Positions 63,619 to 64,000 of a stretch of 64,000 nt of DNA are shown here, one piece after another. The notes below the pieces were generated by a model that was not told where the DNA came from, ran no database searches, and saw only the letters and a list, made by a program, of their open reading frames with translations. The number at the start of each line of letters is the position of its first letter. Position 1 is the first letter of the stretch. Source of the stretch: Empedobacter falsenii (GTDB taxonomy: Bacteria; Bacteroidota; Bacteroidia; Flavobacteriales; Weeksellaceae); NCBI RefSeq assembly GCF_019308355.1, contig NZ_JAAGKM010000003.1, positions 1 to 64,000 of the forward strand, given 5' to 3'. The position numbers and the translations under genes were made by a program.

Positions 63619-64000
63619 ATGGTAGCAATAGTAAAATACAATGCAGGAAATGTAAAATCGGTATATAATGCAGTAACTCGTTTGGGGTTCGAAGCTATAA
63701 TTACAGACGATTTTGAAACTTTGCAAAATGCTGACAAAGTAATTTTTCCAGGAGTTGGAGAAGCAAGTTCCGCAATGACTTATTTAAAAGTAAAAGGATT
63801 AGATAAAGTCATTAAAAACTTAAAACAACCAACCTTAGGCATTTGCTTGGGACAACAATTAATGTGCGCTTATTCGGAAGAAGGAAATACCGATTGTTTA
63901 GGAATTTTCCCTATTCAAGTCAAGTTATTTCCATCAACCGAAATCGTTCCTCACATGGGCTGGAATACGATTTACGACTTAAAAACACCTTTGTTTAATG
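63619..64000 (+). CDS. hisH: imidazole glycerol phosphate synthase glutaminase subunit, partial
   Basis: 127 codons to the window end; the 3' part lies outside. ATG 63619 reads MVAIVKYNAGNVKSVYNAVT. HisH is the glutaminase that feeds ammonia to HisF. The nucleophile elbow is in 'LGICLGQQLMCAYSEEGN' (GICLGQQ, Cys about residue 79), preceded by 'KVIFPGVGEASSAM' and followed by 'VPHMGWNTI', all typical HisH. Further his genes (A, F, I/E) presumably follow. Confidence 0.95.
   Translation, partial: MVAIVKYNAGNVKSVYNAVTRLGFEAIITDDFETLQNADKVIFPGVGEASSAMTYLKVKGLDKVIKNLKQPTLGICLGQQLMCAYSEEGNTDCLGIFPIQVKLFPSTEIVPHMGWNTIYDLKTPLFN

Overview
The window looks like chromosome of a low-GC member of the Flavobacteriia (Bacteroidota), most likely Weeksellaceae (Empedobacter/Chryseobacterium relatives). 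The genus is an inference. The evidence is the gliding/type IX secretion genes gldB, gldC and sprA, GLPGLI-family and SusC/TonB-like outer-membrane proteins, a fused ccoNO cbb3 oxidase gene, and the near absence of Shine-Dalgarno sequences. In addition, the Bacteroidota -7 promoter box TAnnTTTG recurs upstream of many start codons. I see no rRNA, tRNA, CRISPR array, transposase or prophage gene.

Layout. 1-4.5 kb: surface cluster on the minus strand: esterase, small acidic Tyr-rich exported protein, GLPGLI lipoprotein, and a CarboxypepD_reg/TonB-like barrel cut by the left edge. 4.5-8.8 kb: putative porin, cysS, folE. 8.9-12.7 kb: hutH and hutU (histidine degradation) with repeat-laden spacer. 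12.7-19.5 kb: a GLPGLI-like exported protein, pirin, a small GNAT, gamma-glutamyltransferase and a TonB receptor. 19.7-24.6 kb: rimP-nusA-infB. 24.7-28.0 kb: DUF456 protein, divergent from mscS-type channel, pdxJ and an alpha/beta hydrolase. 28.1-35 kb: GNAT, ABC ATPase, YceI lipoprotein, an acidic unknown, a frameshifted cytochrome b561-like gene, DUF423, tsaB, lipoprotein, TolC-like protein. 34.9-37.2 kb: gldB-gldC divergent from nadE. 37.3-46.5 kb: orphan Imm26-like gene, gcvH-vanZ, the very large sprA, ruvA. 46.6-56.6 kb: cbb3 oxidase region (ccoI, ccoS, ccoNO, ccoQ, ccoP, ccoG, ccoH/fixH, a TauE/SafE-like protein) with a divergent Crp/Fnr regulator. 56.7-58.7 kb: AlkD-like protein and hflX. 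58.8-64 kb: histidine biosynthesis operon hisG-D-C-B-H, running off the right edge, preceded by a leader peptide with six consecutive His codons and an attenuator.

How it fits together. The same window holds histidine breakdown (hutHU) and attenuated histidine synthesis. The cbb3 cluster has its own assembly factors (CcoI copper ATPase, CcoS, CcoG, CcoH) and a Crp/Fnr regulator. A perfect TTGAT-N4-ATCAA box lies in front of the distant YceI gene and may be a target of this kind of regulator. SprA, GldB and GldC are envelope components of type IX secretion/gliding.

Most interesting points: the his attenuator with a visible antiterminator and an extra complementary copy of its arm; two related 63-65 bp dispersed palindromic elements; a 9-bp-arm inverted repeat exactly enclosing the TonB receptor promoter box; two genes each broken by one frameshift; and the small acidic exported peptide next to a GLPGLI/barrel pair. 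Start codons were revised in several genes because a promoter box lies between the longest-ORF start and a better internal start.
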